Assembly: GCA_021741765.1 (NCBI GenBank)
Contig: JAIOXH010000002.1
Coordinates: forward strand, 1 to 42,356
Length of the DNA stretch: 42,356 nt
Source: Aurantimicrobium sp.
GTDB lineage: Bacteria > Actinomycetota > Actinomycetes > Actinomycetales > Microbacteriaceae
Direction: 5' to 3'
Part shown: piece by piece, positions 41,879 through 42,356 of the stretch
How positions within the stretch are numbered: position 1 is the stretch's first letter
Layout of the letters: each line of letters opens with the position of its first letter
Position numbers and translations under genes: made by a program
The notes under the pieces: generated by a model
Databases searched by the model: none
Told to the model about the DNA's origin: nothing
Seen by the model: the letters and a program-made list of their open reading frames with translations, nothing else

Positions 41879-42356
41879 GTGAAGCGCATTCTCATCACGG
41901 GGGCGTCGGGCATGTTGGGGCGCGACGTTCAACTTGTGCTGGGCGCTCGACCCTTCACTGCCCTGTCGCGGAACGAGCTCGACATACTCGATCTCGATGC
42001 GGTGGGTCGGGCCATCTCTGGTCACGACGCGGTGATCAACTGCGCCGCCTACACCGCAGTTGACGACGCCGAAACGCACGAGGCCGATGCTTTTTCCATC
42101 ATCGCCGAAGGTGCACACAATCTGGCGCTGGCTGCTCGTGACGAGGGCGCGACCCTAATTCACGTCTCCACCGACTACGTGTTCAGCGGGCAAGCAACCG
42201 ACCCTTACGGAGAAGAAGACTTGCGCGTCCCGCTCTGCGCCTACGGACGCACCAAGGCGGCCGGCGAAGAGCTCATCCTCGAGACCCACCCAACCGGAAG
42301 CGTCATCGTGCGCACGGCGTGGCTCTACGGGCAACACGGACCAAACTTCGTCTCCA
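41879..42356 (+). CDS. rmlD: dTDP-4-dehydrorhamnose reductase, N-terminal part (cut by window end)
   Basis: The first 159 codons of an SDR. RILITGASGMLGRDVQLVL is the NADPH site, CAAYTAVDDAE is the RmlD-specific loop, and VSTDYVFSG and YGRTKAAGE supply the Thr and the Tyr-x-x-x-Lys. It reduces C4 to give dTDP-L-rhamnose. GTG at 41879 is two bases after the rmlB stop, so the two are one operon. The 3' end lies outside the window. Confidence 0.92.
   Translation, partial: MKRILITGASGMLGRDVQLVLGARPFTALSRNELDILDLDAVGRAISGHDAVINCAAYTAVDDAETHEADAFSIIAEGAHNLALAARDEGATLIHVSTDYVFSGQATDPYGEEDLRVPLCAYGRTKAAGEELILETHPTGSVIVRTAWLYGQHGPNFVS

Noticed and set aside
1-42356. CRISPR arrays, insertion sequences, integrases, toxin-antitoxin or phage-defence genes
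   Set aside because: I looked for direct-repeat arrays, transposase or integrase motifs and defence-protein motifs on both strands and saw none. The mobile signal is limited to the duplicated tRNA and lipoprotein fragments.

Overview
The window looks like chromosomal DNA of an actinobacterium, most probably a Microbacteriaceae-like member of the Micrococcales. The housekeeping genes argS, lysA, hom, thrC, thrB, rho and prfA lie in the order usual for that group. Rho carries the long basic, Arg/Asn-rich N-terminal extension of actinobacteria. GTG and TTG starts and 4-bp stop/start overlaps are common, and several genes appear to have leaderless promoters. I cannot name a species.

Left part (about 1-17.8 kb): a conserved minus-strand threonine/lysine/translation block (argS 17767-16103, lysA, hom, thrC, thrB, rho, prfA) is broken up by cell-surface glycan genes. 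Three glycosyltransferase genes on the minus strand and a plus-strand galE lie between argS and lysA. A plus-strand glycosyltransferase lies between thrB and rho. Downstream of prfA, where prmC is expected, there is a WecE/RffA-type sugar aminotransferase, a 30-codon small ORF, a rhamnosyltransferase-like protein and the start of a WsaF-like glycosyltransferase. The last is a paralogue of the gene at 13639-14889. The Rho protein is the most unusual gene here. Its RNA-binding N-domain looks intact, but residues known from E. coli Rho to act in ATP hydrolysis and central-channel RNA binding are replaced.

Middle (about 17.8-22.4 kb): a small lipoprotein gene and tRNA-Arg(CCG) are followed by an OafA-like acyltransferase. 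After it come a decayed second tRNA-Arg copy, a methyltransferase, and a 104-bp orphan piece of the lipoprotein gene that differs mainly at silent positions. This looks like an insertion hot spot built by recombination with foreign DNA. No integrase or transposase is visible.

Right part (22.4-42.4 kb): a large polysaccharide locus. It holds a wbpD-E-B-A type module for UDP-2,3-diacetamido-2,3-dideoxy-glucuronate, an FdtA/FdtB pair for a dTDP-3-amino-3,6-dideoxyhexose, and gmd plus fcl for GDP-L-fucose. It also holds rmlA/C/B/D for dTDP-L-rhamnose, the last cut by the window end. With these are a PglK/MsbA-type ABC flippase, several glycosyltransferases, and a GT2-DUF2304-DUF2142 membrane group. 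With wecE at the left end, three branches can draw on dTDP-4-keto-6-deoxyglucose. Together the genes should make a complex surface glycan containing Rha, Fuc, amino-deoxyhexoses and a diamino uronic acid.
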